Positions 7,399 through 15,836 of a stretch of DNA of 36,216 nt are shown piece after piece (position 1 is the stretch's first letter; every line of letters begins with the position of its first letter). The notes under the pieces are model-generated. The model saw only the letters and a program-made list of their open reading frames with translations, searched no databases and was not told the origin of the DNA. Source of the DNA: RGIG1959 sp045604545 (lineage in GTDB: Bacteria; Bacillota; Clostridia; Oscillospirales; Acutalibacteraceae); assembly GCA_045604545.1 (NCBI GenBank), contig JAZUOG010000025.1, positions 1 to 36,216 of the forward strand, written 5' to 3'. Position numbers and translations under genes: made by a program.

Positions 7399-8133
7399 TT
7401 ATCCTTTCTCAACACTGCCCCATTCACCGATCGTTGTAAACCCGATTTTGGTATACAACCGATGAGCATATTCATTTTTAGGAGACAGCATCACCTTGGT
7501 ATTATCTTGTTGAAGTTCATAAGCCAACGTCAACACGCACGCCGACGCATAGCCTCGACCGCGTGCCGCAGGCAATGTTGCCACTGCACCGATAAGTGCC
7601 GCTGTTTCACAGCGCGCCACCGTCATCGCGCAAGCCGCAAGGCGATCGCCGTCATACACACCGATGCAGTCGCACAACCCACGACGATAGCGGTGATGCA
7701 CATCGGCATACCAGCTGTCAAACGGCGGGACCCCCTCCGAAAATCCCTCGCACAGTACAGGGTACACCTCGGACGGGGACACACGAACCGCCATGTCCGA
7801 CACAACTATCCTTTCGGGGGCTTGCATGACCGCTTCCGATTTAAAAGGCACTCCCCAGTCTTTTGCAAGACATTTCGCGGTCGCTTTGTCTGTTCTGACG
7901 TAGCGAATTTCAGGATCCATCGTCAAAAACAAGCGCATTTCTTCGCTGTCAGCACATGCATCCAATACAGCGGTATTCTCTAAAACAGAGAGATGATTGC
8001 CGTTGTCGTCCTCATAAAACCGCAGAAAATCATGCCCCGCGCCGTAGGCGGCATACTGTCCGCATTGACGAACACCCGCCTCTGTCGTCGGTCGCCAGAG
8101 CGACACAGATGACGTATCCACTCTTCTGATCAT
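7399..8133 (-). CDS. GNAT-family N-acetyltransferase
   Basis: A 244-residue protein with a C-terminal GNAT domain (about residues 130-240). GAVATLPAARGRGYAS contains the acetyl-CoA pyrophosphate loop (R-G-R-G-Y-A), followed by LTLAYELQQ and the closing LYTKIGFTTIGEW that GNAT enzymes usually show. The N-terminal half has no motif I recognise and could be a degenerate second GNAT domain. The acceptor cannot be predicted. Its start shares ATGA with the stop of the preceding M42 peptidase gene, implying coupled translation in the uvrBA-peptidase operon. Confidence 0.88.
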   Translation of the reverse strand: MIRRVDTSSVSLWRPTTEAGVRQCGQYAAYGAGHDFLRFYEDDNGNHLSVLENTAVLDACADSEEMRLFLTMDPEIRYVRTDKATAKCLAKDWGVPFKSEAVMQAPERIVVSDMAVRVSPSEVYPVLCEGFSEGVPPFDSWYADVHHRYRRGLCDCIGVYDGDRLAACAMTVARCETAALIGAVATLPAARGRGYASACVLTLAYELQQDNTKVMLSPKNEYAHRLYTKIGFTTIGEWGSVEKG

Positions 8134-9143
8134 AACGCCACCCGTCCGATCAAGACGCTGACAAGGTCATAAACTGCCTTCATATCATTCATCGACAACA
8201 CGCACGACGGCGAATGAATATAGCGGCAAGGCAGAGAAATCGCCGCCACTTTACTGCCGCTTGCGGCGGTTTGAATCGAGCCGGCATCGTTACCGCCCGC
8301 CACCATCGATTTCGGTTGTGCCTTGACAGAGCATTCCCGAGCGGTGTTCATGATCACATCATAGAGACTCTTGTCATACAGTGTGCGACGATCCATGAAC
8401 GACACGACCGCGCCCTCGCCGACTTGACACACTTGCTTCTCCGACGGAACACCAACGGTATCCGCGGCCGTTGTCGCATCGATGACGATGCCGATATCGG
8501 GATCAAGTGAAAATGACGCCGTTTTGGCACCGCGCAAACCGACTTCTTCCTGAACGGTAAACACGACCCAAACGTCCGCTTCCGGCTGTGTTTTGCACAG
8601 CTCCATCAAAATGGCACACCCCGCACGGTCATCGATCGCTCGACCTTTTACCAGATTGCCGATTTCACAAAAATCACTGTCAAACACAGCGGTATCACCG
8701 ATCGAAACCAGTTTCTCCGCATCTTCACGAGAATCAACGCCGATATCAATCAGTAAATCGCCAGAAGGGATCTGGCTCTTTTCGTCGCCTTCACACATAT
8801 GAATCGCTTTTCCGCCGATCACACCGACCACATCGCCGAACTTCACACGATGGCCGAAAAGAACGGATTTATCAATGCCGCCGACTTCGCAAAAGCGAAT
8901 AAAGCCATCTTCCGTAATACCTGTTGCGATCACACCGACCTCGTCCATGTGCGCCGCCAGCATGACTTTTTTGTCGGCACGCTTGACACCTTTCAGGTGA
9001 ACAAACAGATTGCCCATCGCGTCGGTATGCATATCATCAATATGCGCAATTCCCCGAAGGGTACTCAAAATATACTCACATACGGTCGTTTCTCTTCCCG
9101 AAACACCATCAAGGGAACACAAGGTTTTCAACGTTTTCAGCAT
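8130..9143 (-). CDS. M42-family glutamyl aminopeptidase/endoglucanase-type metallopeptidase (second copy)
   Basis: A 337-residue M42 peptidase. The two-metal ligand set is visible in order: His in AAHMDEVG, Asp in GRAIDDRAG, Glu-Glu in QEEVGLRGA (first Glu the general base), Asp in IVIDATT, and His in RYIHSP. VAGGNDAGSIQ is the family's substrate-pocket segment. M42 enzymes are cytoplasmic, often dodecameric aminopeptidases that trim short peptides; older annotations as endoglucanase are usually wrong. Its start overlaps the end of the other M42 gene by 7 bases, and its stop overlaps the GNAT start, so it lies within a tightly coupled operon. Confidence 0.93.
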   Translation of the reverse strand: MLKTLKTLCSLDGVSGRETTVCEYILSTLRGIAHIDDMHTDAMGNLFVHLKGVKRADKKVMLAAHMDEVGVIATGITEDGFIRFCEVGGIDKSVLFGHRVKFGDVVGVIGGKAIHMCEGDEKSQIPSGDLLIDIGVDSREDAEKLVSIGDTAVFDSDFCEIGNLVKGRAIDDRAGCAILMELCKTQPEADVWVVFTVQEEVGLRGAKTASFSLDPDIGIVIDATTAADTVGVPSEKQVCQVGEGAVVSFMDRRTLYDKSLYDVIMNTARECSVKAQPKSMVAGGNDAGSIQTAASGSKVAAISLPCRYIHSPSCVLSMNDMKAVYDLVSVLIGRVAL

Positions 9144-10156
9144 ACCGTCACCCCCTCTTTGGCCGCATACACCATCAAGTCGGACACAGCCTTGACGTCC
9201 GCAACATCAACCACCTCAACAGGTGTATGCATATACCGCTGAGGAATGGACAGCAACGCCGTAGGAATGCCTTCACGCGTGAAGGCAATGCCGTCCGCGT
9301 CGGTACCCGTGCGACCGCCCATCACCTCATACTGCAACGGCACATCATGCTGTTGCGCCAGCTTTTTGAGCGTTTGCGTCAGTTTGGCATCGAGTCCCGG
9401 AGCCATACCGAGCATGGCGCCTTTGCCGAGTTTACCGCAATTATGCGCCGGAGCGTCGGGAGTAACAGCAAAGCTGACATCGGTCACGATTGCCGTTGTC
9501 GGTGTCACGGAGAACGATGCTACTGTTGCCCCCGCTCCGCCGACCTCTTCCTGCACCGCAAACAGCGCGATCACATCGCAACTCAGATCCTTTTCGTTGC
9601 AAAGGCGGCAAAACGCATCTAAAACCGCCGCACAACCGACGCGATCGTCCAACGCTTTTCCGCAAACTCTGTCGCCTGCCAGGCTCCGAAAACAGCTGTT
9701 AAACACCACACGCGACCCTTTCGGGACAAGTTTCTTCACTTCATCGGCCGGCAATCCAACATCGATTCCCATCTCTTCAATGGGTTTCATTTTTTCCTCG
9801 CCGCTCGAAAGGTGAGGCGGTGTCGAACAAAACACACCAAACAATTCCCGCTCACCAAGCACCGTTACCTCTGTTGCCGCCAACACGCGACGATCAATGC
9901 CGCCGCAATTCGCAACACGGACAAATCCACGGTCATCAACATGCGTCACCACAAATCCGATCTCGTCCATGTGCGCTTCCAACATCAACACAGGGGCACC
10001 GTCATTTCCGCAACGATGCACCGCGATCACACTGCCGAGCGGATCAACGCGCACGTCGTCCGCGATGCCGTTCAGCGTCGCACAGATCACCTCGGCGATA
10101 TTTCCGCATCCGCCCGCTCCGTGGGCTTCGCACAATTGTCGAATGATATCTTTCAT
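9137..10156 (-). CDS. M42-family metallopeptidase (first copy)
   Basis: A 339-residue M42 peptidase when started at the ATG at 10156, which has GGAGG 7 bases upstream. A longer in-frame extension to 10240 has no ribosome site and would run into uvrA. Metal ligands are all present: His in LEAHMDEIG, Asp in GKALDDRVG, Glu-Glu in QEEVGGAGA, Asp in VTDVSF, and His in RYMHTP. GGRTGTDADGI matches the pocket region. It is a diverged paralogue of the next gene, so the pair may form homo- or hetero-oligomers with different specificity (inference). Its ATG shares ATGA with the uvrA stop codon, so it is translated directly after a DNA-repair gene. Confidence 0.93.
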   Translation of the reverse strand: MKDIIRQLCEAHGAGGCGNIAEVICATLNGIADDVRVDPLGSVIAVHRCGNDGAPVLMLEAHMDEIGFVVTHVDDRGFVRVANCGGIDRRVLAATEVTVLGERELFGVFCSTPPHLSSGEEKMKPIEEMGIDVGLPADEVKKLVPKGSRVVFNSCFRSLAGDRVCGKALDDRVGCAAVLDAFCRLCNEKDLSCDVIALFAVQEEVGGAGATVASFSVTPTTAIVTDVSFAVTPDAPAHNCGKLGKGAMLGMAPGLDAKLTQTLKKLAQQHDVPLQYEVMGGRTGTDADGIAFTREGIPTALLSIPQRYMHTPVEVVDVADVKAVSDLMVYAAKEGVTVC

Positions 10157-12990
10157 GTATTTGCCTCCTTCAATAACGGCGCTAAATACTGAGCAGTATA
10201 CGACTCTGCCACTCCGACGATTTCTTCCGGAGTGCCGCAAGCCACCACACGACCGCCGCGATCACCGCCCTCGGGACCAAGATCGATGATGTGGTCGGCG
10301 GTCTTGATGACATCGAGATTATGCTCAATGACGATCACGGTATTTCCGCCTTCAACAAGACGTTGCAACACGTCGATCAGTTGTCGCACATCGTCCGTAT
10401 GCAAGCCGGTTGTCGGCTCATCGAGAATATATACCGTCTTTCCTGTTGCACGTTTCGAGAGTTCTGTCGCCAGCTTGACACGCTGTGCTTCGCCGCCCGA
10501 CAAGGTGGTGGAGCTTTGCCCGATCTTGATATATCCCAATCCCACTTCATACAGCGTACGCAGTTTTCTGGCAATCTTGGGAATATCTTCGAAGAAGTGA
10601 AGTCCTTCTTCCACAGTCATTTCCAGAACCTCATAAATATTCTTACCTTTGTATTTCACCTCAAGTGTTTCGCGATTATACCGCTCACCTTTACACACTT
10701 CACAAGGAACATACACATCGGGAAGGAAGTGCATTTCGATTTTGATAATACCGTCGCCTTGGCACGCCTCACAACGACCGCCCTTGACATTAAACGAAAA
10801 CCGTCCCGGTCCGAAACCGTGCATTTTGGCATCTTTTGTAGACGCAAACAAATCGCGAATATCGCCGAAAACGCCTGTATAGGTGGCAGGATTGGAACGC
10901 GGCGTACGCCCGATGGGCGATTGATCGATATCGATCACTTTATCAAGATGCTCCACACCCTCAACACAGCCGCAATGACCGGGATGCGTGTGTGCACCGT
11001 TGAGATCTCTTGCCAATGTTTTATACAAAATCTCATTTACAAGTGTCGATTTTCCCGAACCGGAAACACCGGTCACGCAGTTAAACGCGCCCAGTTTAAA
11101 CGACACGTCAATATCGTGAAGATTGTTCTCTTTTGCTCCTATTACACGCAGAAAACGACCGTTTCCTTCTCTGCGTGAAGCAGGAACGGGAATGCGTTTT
11201 TTACCGCTGAGATACTGTCCTGTCAAGGACGCTTCACATTCGCAGATCTCTTTCGGCGTACCTGCGCACACGATCTGTCCGCCGTGAATACCCGCGCCCG
11301 GGCCGATGTCCACAATATAGTCAGCCGCACGCATGGTATCTTCATCGTGTTCAACCACAATCAGCGTGTTTCCCAGATCACGCAGACGTTGCAACGTGGC
11401 AAGCAACTTATCGTTATCCCGTTGATGCAGACCGATGCTCGGTTCATCAAGGATATACAGCACCCCCATGAGATAGGACCCGATCTGCGTTGCCAGACGA
11501 ATTCGCTGACTTTCACCGCCCGATAACGTACCGGCACTGCGCGACAACGTCAGATAATCCAGTCCGACGCTCTGCAAAAAGCCCAAACGCTCTTGGATCT
11601 CCTTCAAAATGCGATCACCGATCATATGCTCTTTTTCCGTCAATTCAAGCGATTGCAAATACGCGATCGCATCACTCACCGAGCACATGGTCAGTTCGTG
11701 AATATTCTTGTCGCCGACAGTGACCGCCAGACTCTCGGGTTTCAGACGTTTGCCGTGACACTCGGGGCAATCACATTCCGACATAAACACATCAATTTCG
11801 CCGCGGACATAGTCACTGTTGGTTTCGCGGTAACGGCGTTCAAGATTATTGACAATCCCTTCAAATGCCGTCTCAAAAACACCTCGCCCGTATTCATTGC
11901 GACGGTTGATGGTGATCTTTTCGCCGTTGCTGCCGTAAAGCAACACCTGAAGCTGTTGTTTGGTAAGGTCCTTGATGGGCGTATCGACCGTAAACCCGTA
12001 TTTTGCCGCCACCGCTTCAAAGTACATCTGAGACAGTGTACCGCTTTCCGAAAAGCCCCATCCGCTTGCTTTCACCGCACCGCCGCGAAGGCTCTTCGTT
12101 TTGTCGGGAATGAGCTTGTCGGGGTCGAGTTTCTGGTAAAATCCCAAACCACTGCAACGGGCACACGCGCCGAACGGATTGTTGAACGAAAACATTCTGG
12201 GCGTGAGTTCTTCAACGCTGATGCCGTGTTCGGGACACGCATAATTCTGAGAAAAGGTCAGTTCTTCCCCGCCGATCACATCAACCGTCAGCAATCCGCC
12301 CGACAGCCCCGTTGCGGTTTCAATGGAATCCGCAAGTCGCGAGCGAATATCCGCCTTTACAACCAGACGATCCACCACAATTTCAACGGTGTGCTTGATA
12401 TTCTTTTCAAGTTTAATATCTTCGGATAAGTCATAAACATTCCCGTCAACACGTACGCGCGCAAATCCTGCGCGTCTGGCGGCATCAAACTCTTTAACGT
12501 GTTCGCCTTTGCGTCCTCTGACGACCGGTGCCAACAATTGGATACGCGTACCTTCTTCGAGTGACAACACACTGTCCACGATCTGGTCAACCGTTTGCTG
12601 TGCGATCACACGACCGCAGATCGGACAATGCGGCACACCGATACGGGCGTACAACAGACGCAGATAATCATAAATTTCCGTAACGGTACCCACTGTCGAG
12701 CGGGGGTTTTTGGAGGTTGTTTTCTGGTCGATGGAAATGGCCGGAGAAAGACCGTCGATTTCGTCCACATCGGGTTTGTCCATTTGACCGAGAAACATTC
12801 GCGCATAGGACGACAAGCTTTCCACATAGCGTCGTTGTCCCTCTGCGTAGATGGTGTCAAACGCCAACGAGGACTTTCCCGAACCCGACAAGCCGGTGAA
12901 AACCACCAGTTTATCTCTCGGAATATCGATGTTTATATTTTTTAAATTGTGTTCGCGAGCGCCGCGAACCTTGATTTTATCATTTGCCAT
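10153..12990 (-). CDS. uvrA: Excinuclease ABC subunit A
   Basis: A 945-residue UvrA, the usual length for the family. It has two ABC ATPase cassettes: Walker A GLSGSGKSSLAF near residue 32 and GVSGSGKSTLVN near residue 640, with signatures LSGGESQRIRLA and LSGGEAQRVKLA. Zinc-binding Cys pairs include CPICG in the first half, CPECHGKR, and CEACQGDG with CEVCKGERYN. UvrA recognises bulky DNA lesions and loads UvrB for nucleotide excision repair. It follows uvrB by 28 bases and overlaps the first M42 gene by four. The ribosome site is weak (GGAG placed too far upstream), so translation may depend on coupling with uvrB. Confidence 0.98.
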   Translation of the reverse strand: MANDKIKVRGAREHNLKNINIDIPRDKLVVFTGLSGSGKSSLAFDTIYAEGQRRYVESLSSYARMFLGQMDKPDVDEIDGLSPAISIDQKTTSKNPRSTVGTVTEIYDYLRLLYARIGVPHCPICGRVIAQQTVDQIVDSVLSLEEGTRIQLLAPVVRGRKGEHVKEFDAARRAGFARVRVDGNVYDLSEDIKLEKNIKHTVEIVVDRLVVKADIRSRLADSIETATGLSGGLLTVDVIGGEELTFSQNYACPEHGISVEELTPRMFSFNNPFGACARCSGLGFYQKLDPDKLIPDKTKSLRGGAVKASGWGFSESGTLSQMYFEAVAAKYGFTVDTPIKDLTKQQLQVLLYGSNGEKITINRRNEYGRGVFETAFEGIVNNLERRYRETNSDYVRGEIDVFMSECDCPECHGKRLKPESLAVTVGDKNIHELTMCSVSDAIAYLQSLELTEKEHMIGDRILKEIQERLGFLQSVGLDYLTLSRSAGTLSGGESQRIRLATQIGSYLMGVLYILDEPSIGLHQRDNDKLLATLQRLRDLGNTLIVVEHDEDTMRAADYIVDIGPGAGIHGGQIVCAGTPKEICECEASLTGQYLSGKKRIPVPASRREGNGRFLRVIGAKENNLHDIDVSFKLGAFNCVTGVSGSGKSTLVNEILYKTLARDLNGAHTHPGHCGCVEGVEHLDKVIDIDQSPIGRTPRSNPATYTGVFGDIRDLFASTKDAKMHGFGPGRFSFNVKGGRCEACQGDGIIKIEMHFLPDVYVPCEVCKGERYNRETLEVKYKGKNIYEVLEMTVEEGLHFFEDIPKIARKLRTLYEVGLGYIKIGQSSTTLSGGEAQRVKLATELSKRATGKTVYILDEPTTGLHTDDVRQLIDVLQRLVEGGNTVIVIEHNLDVIKTADHIIDLGPEGGDRGGRVVACGTPEEIVGVAESYTAQYLAPLLKEANT

Positions 12991-13018
12991 GATACACTTT
13001 TACTCCGCTTCTGTTGGG

Positions 13019-14974
13019 TTATTGCTCTTCCAACTTCTTTATCTGATCTCGCAGATATGCCGCATGCTCGAATTCAAGCAATTTGGCGGCATGACGCATT
13101 TCCTTTTTCAATGCTTCGATTTGTTTGAGACGATCCTCTCTGGAAAGTCTCTTTCCTTGGCGATCCTTTGTCTTGGAACCGCCCATATCGATAATTTCGC
13201 GAACATCCTTCACAATGGTCTGAGGAACAATGCCGTGCTCCCGATTATATTTCATTTGGATCTCACGACGACGGTTGGTTTCGACAAGTGCCCGTTCCAT
13301 TGACGGTGTGACGGAGTCGGCATACATGATGACCTGACCGCCCGCATTTCTCGCGGCGCGACCGATCGTTTGCACGAGCGATGTCTCCGAGCGCAGGAAT
13401 CCTTCTTTGTCTGCATCAAGAATTGCCACCAAAGACACTTCGGGGATATCAAGACCCTCGCGAAGCAGGTTGATGCCGACAAGCACATCGAACTCTCCCA
13501 GACGCAGGTCTCTGACGATCTCCATGCGTTCCATAGTATCGATATCATGATGCATATAGCGGATACGAATACCGGCATTTTCATAATACGACGTGAGGTC
13601 CTCTGCCATTTTCTTGGTCAACGTCGTAATCAGCACGCGTTCGTTTCGCTCGGCTCTGATGCGGATCTCGTTCATCAAATCATCGATCTGACCTTCAACA
13701 GGCTTCACAGTGACCTCAGGATCAACCAGTCCGGTCGGACGGATCAACTGTTCAACCGTTTGTGCGCTTTTGGAACGCTCCAACTCTCCCGGCGTCGCGC
13801 TGACAAACACGACCTGGTTGATACGTTCATAAAATTCATCAAAGTTGAGCGGACGATTATCGTACGCCGACGGCAAACGAAAGCCGTAATCGATCAGGTT
13901 TGTTTTTCTGGCACGGTCACCGCCGAACATACCGCGCACTTGCGGAAGCGTCACGTGCGACTCGTCCACAAACAACAGAAAATCGTCCGGAAAATAATCG
14001 AGAAGCGTATATGGCGCAGTACCGGGGGCACGCCCTGCCATCACAGCGGAATAATTCTCGATCCCCTTGCACATGCCGACCTCGCGAAGCATCTCCATAT
14101 CGTATCTTGTACGTTGCAAGATACGTTGTGCCTCCACCAGCTTTTGCTCTTTTTTGAAATATTCCACCCGTTGCTCCAGCTCTTTGTCGATCTGTTGCAA
14201 CGCCCGCTCCATCTTCTCGGGAGCAACGATATAGTGACTGGCAGGGTAAATCGCCGCGTGGGTTATGGTGCGCTTGACCTCTCCCGTCAACGGATGAATC
14301 TCGGAAATCCTGTCGATTTCATCGCCGAAAAATTCCACTCTGACAGCCGTTTCCGATGCGCCGGCCTCATAGATTTCCACAACATCTCCACGCACACGGA
14401 ATTTATTGCGGATAAAATTGATGTCGTTGCGTTCATATTGAAGGTCGATCAGCTTTGCAAGCAATTCGTCCCGCTCAAGCGCCATTCCGGGACGAAGAGA
14501 AATCACCATGCTACGATAATCGATAGGACTGCCCAAGCTGTAAATACAGGATACACTGGCGACGATAATGACATCACGACGTTCCGACAATGCGAGCGTT
14601 GCGGAATGGCGAAGCTTGTCGATCTCATCGTTGATGGCAGAATCCTTTTCAATATACGTATCCGTTGTGGCGATATACGCTTCCGGCTGATAGTAATCAT
14701 AATAAGACACAAAATATTCCACCGCATTGTTCGGGAAAAACTCTTTAAACTCCGAGCAAAGCTGTGCGGCAAGCGTTTTATTGTGTGCCAATACCAGCGT
14801 CGGACGGTTGACATTGGCAATAATATTCGCCATCGTAAACGTCTTTCCGGAACCGGTCACACCAAGCAACACCTGTTCCTTCAACCCGTTTTCCACACCG
14901 CGACTGAGCCGCTCGATCGCCTCGGGCTGATCGCCCATCGGTTTATACGGAGAAACAAGCTCAAAACGCTCCAT
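13019..14974 (-). CDS. uvrB: Excinuclease ABC subunit B
   Basis: A 651-residue UvrB. Helicase motif I is GVTGSGKTFTMAN near residue 38, and the beta-hairpin region holds YYDYYQPEAYI, which inserts between DNA strands at a lesion. Later helicase motifs include LLFVDESHVTLPQ and IGRAARNAGG. The C-terminal UVR domain (about 615-650) that contacts UvrC is present. A strong GGAGGTG ribosome site precedes the start. It is the first gene of the uvrB-uvrA-M42-M42-GNAT-PLP block. No LexA box of the CGAAC-N4-GTTCG type was found upstream, although a different short palindrome lies after the -10 box. Confidence 0.98.
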   Translation of the reverse strand: MERFELVSPYKPMGDQPEAIERLSRGVENGLKEQVLLGVTGSGKTFTMANIIANVNRPTLVLAHNKTLAAQLCSEFKEFFPNNAVEYFVSYYDYYQPEAYIATTDTYIEKDSAINDEIDKLRHSATLALSERRDVIIVASVSCIYSLGSPIDYRSMVISLRPGMALERDELLAKLIDLQYERNDINFIRNKFRVRGDVVEIYEAGASETAVRVEFFGDEIDRISEIHPLTGEVKRTITHAAIYPASHYIVAPEKMERALQQIDKELEQRVEYFKKEQKLVEAQRILQRTRYDMEMLREVGMCKGIENYSAVMAGRAPGTAPYTLLDYFPDDFLLFVDESHVTLPQVRGMFGGDRARKTNLIDYGFRLPSAYDNRPLNFDEFYERINQVVFVSATPGELERSKSAQTVEQLIRPTGLVDPEVTVKPVEGQIDDLMNEIRIRAERNERVLITTLTKKMAEDLTSYYENAGIRIRYMHHDIDTMERMEIVRDLRLGEFDVLVGINLLREGLDIPEVSLVAILDADKEGFLRSETSLVQTIGRAARNAGGQVIMYADSVTPSMERALVETNRRREIQMKYNREHGIVPQTIVKDVREIIDMGGSKTKDRQGKRLSREDRLKQIEALKKEMRHAAKLLEFEHAAYLRDQIKKLEEQ

Positions 14975-14995
14975 ACCGACACACCTCCTTTTCCT

Positions 14996-15008
14996 GTTTT
15001 GCCAAAAC
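14996..15008. promoter_or_regulatory. 13-base palindrome between uvrB promoter and start
   Basis: GTTTTGCCAAAAC is a 6+1+6 inverted repeat placed about 8-20 bases after the predicted transcription start of uvrB. The position suits a repressor site. It does not match the Bacillus LexA consensus and may be chance. Confidence 0.25.
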
Positions 15009-15021
15009 GATATACATAATC

Positions 15022-15050
15022 AGTATATCACATATTTTTTAAAATGAAAA
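15022..15050 (-). promoter_or_regulatory. Promoter of the uvrB-uvrA operon
   Basis: Minus strand TTTTCA (15050-15045), a 17-base spacer, then TATACT (15027-15022). The -10 is good and the -35 is weak. It lies between the terminator of the two-component operon and the uvrB start. Confidence 0.55.
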
Positions 15051-15064
15051 GATTTTCCTTAAAC

Positions 15065-15112
15065 TTTTAAAAAGAATCATACGGCAGAAAGATCGCCTCT
15101 TTCTGCCGTATG
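15065..15112 (-). terminator. Strong terminator after the two-component operon
   Basis: A perfect 15-bp stem (CATACGGCAGAAAGA paired with its complement, 5-base loop, 15078-15112) is followed leftwards by TTCTTTTT. It ends the Na/Pi cotransporter, sensor kinase and regulator transcript. Confidence 0.9.
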
Positions 15113-15131
15113 ATGAATATCTATTGTATTG

Positions 15132-15836
15132 TCAGTCATTATCGTTGATGCGATATCCTACACCGAGTTCGTTGAGGATATAGTTTTCTCCACCGGGTTT
15201 TGATCCCAGCTTTTTTCGTAAATTCGCCATATTGACCTGCAATTTCTTGACACTTCCCACATCATCATATCCCCAAACCTCTTTGATAATCGATGCATAT
15301 GTCAGCACTTTGCCGGTGTGATGCGTCAGAAAAGCGAGGATGTTATACTCCGTTTGAGTCAACTTGATTTCTTCTTCTCCGACAGTAACAATTCTCCTGT
15401 CGTAATCGATGACCATGTCAAACAGTTGGAATTTACCGTCTGATGAAGCCGTATTCTGACCGATGCGATAGCTTCTCAAAGCCGCTCTGACACGCGCGAG
15501 CAATTCCGCCGTTCCAAACGGCTTAGTAATGTAGTCGTTTGCTCCGCAGTCGAGAGCCGTCACCTTATCTGTTTCATCGGTACGAGCCGACAAAACCAGA
15601 ATCGGTGTCGTATCACTCTGCCGAATATAGCGAATATACTCCATGCCGTCCATATCGGGAAGACCAAGATCAAGAATAATCAGATCGGGCTTATACGAGG
15701 TGAACATCAGAACACCGTTATGAAAAGAATCTGCGAGAAGAACTTGATAATCATTTGCACGAAGAATGGTTTTCACAAAACTCCGTATGTTCGCCTCGTC
15801 TTCGACCAAGAGAATCTTATAGCGGTTATTACTCAT
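15132..15836 (-). CDS. OmpR/KdpE-type response regulator
   Basis: A 234-residue regulator. The receiver domain (residues 5-118) shows the acidic pair in LLVEDEAN, the phosphorylatable D56 in LIILDLGLPDMDG, the Ser of VLSART and K105 in ITKPF. A C-terminal winged helix (about 135-230) carries LTQTEYNILAFLT and ASIIKEVWGYDDVGSVKKLQ, closest in feel to KdpE, which binds DNA near K+ transport genes. The ATG at 15836 is chosen for its GGAGGGGG site; an upstream in-frame extension lacks one and overlaps the kinase further. The start overlaps the kinase stop by 8 bases. No kdpFABC genes are in the window, so the target is open; the Na/Pi cotransporter upstream is a candidate. Confidence 0.93.
   Translation of the reverse strand: MSNNRYKILLVEDEANIRSFVKTILRANDYQVLLADSFHNGVLMFTSYKPDLIILDLGLPDMDGMEYIRYIRQSDTTPILVLSARTDETDKVTALDCGANDYITKPFGTAELLARVRAALRSYRIGQNTASSDGKFQLFDMVIDYDRRIVTVGEEEIKLTQTEYNILAFLTHHTGKVLTYASIIKEVWGYDDVGSVKKLQVNMANLRKKLGSKPGGENYILNELGVGYRINDND

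Noticed and set aside
10153..10240. Longer N-terminus for the first M42 peptidase (from 10240)
   Set aside because: The added residues do not resemble the family, no ribosome site precedes them, and the ATG at 10156 has GGAGG.
13370..15019. A 549-codon plus-strand frame opposite uvrB
   Set aside because: uvrB is unmistakable on the minus strand; this is its complement.
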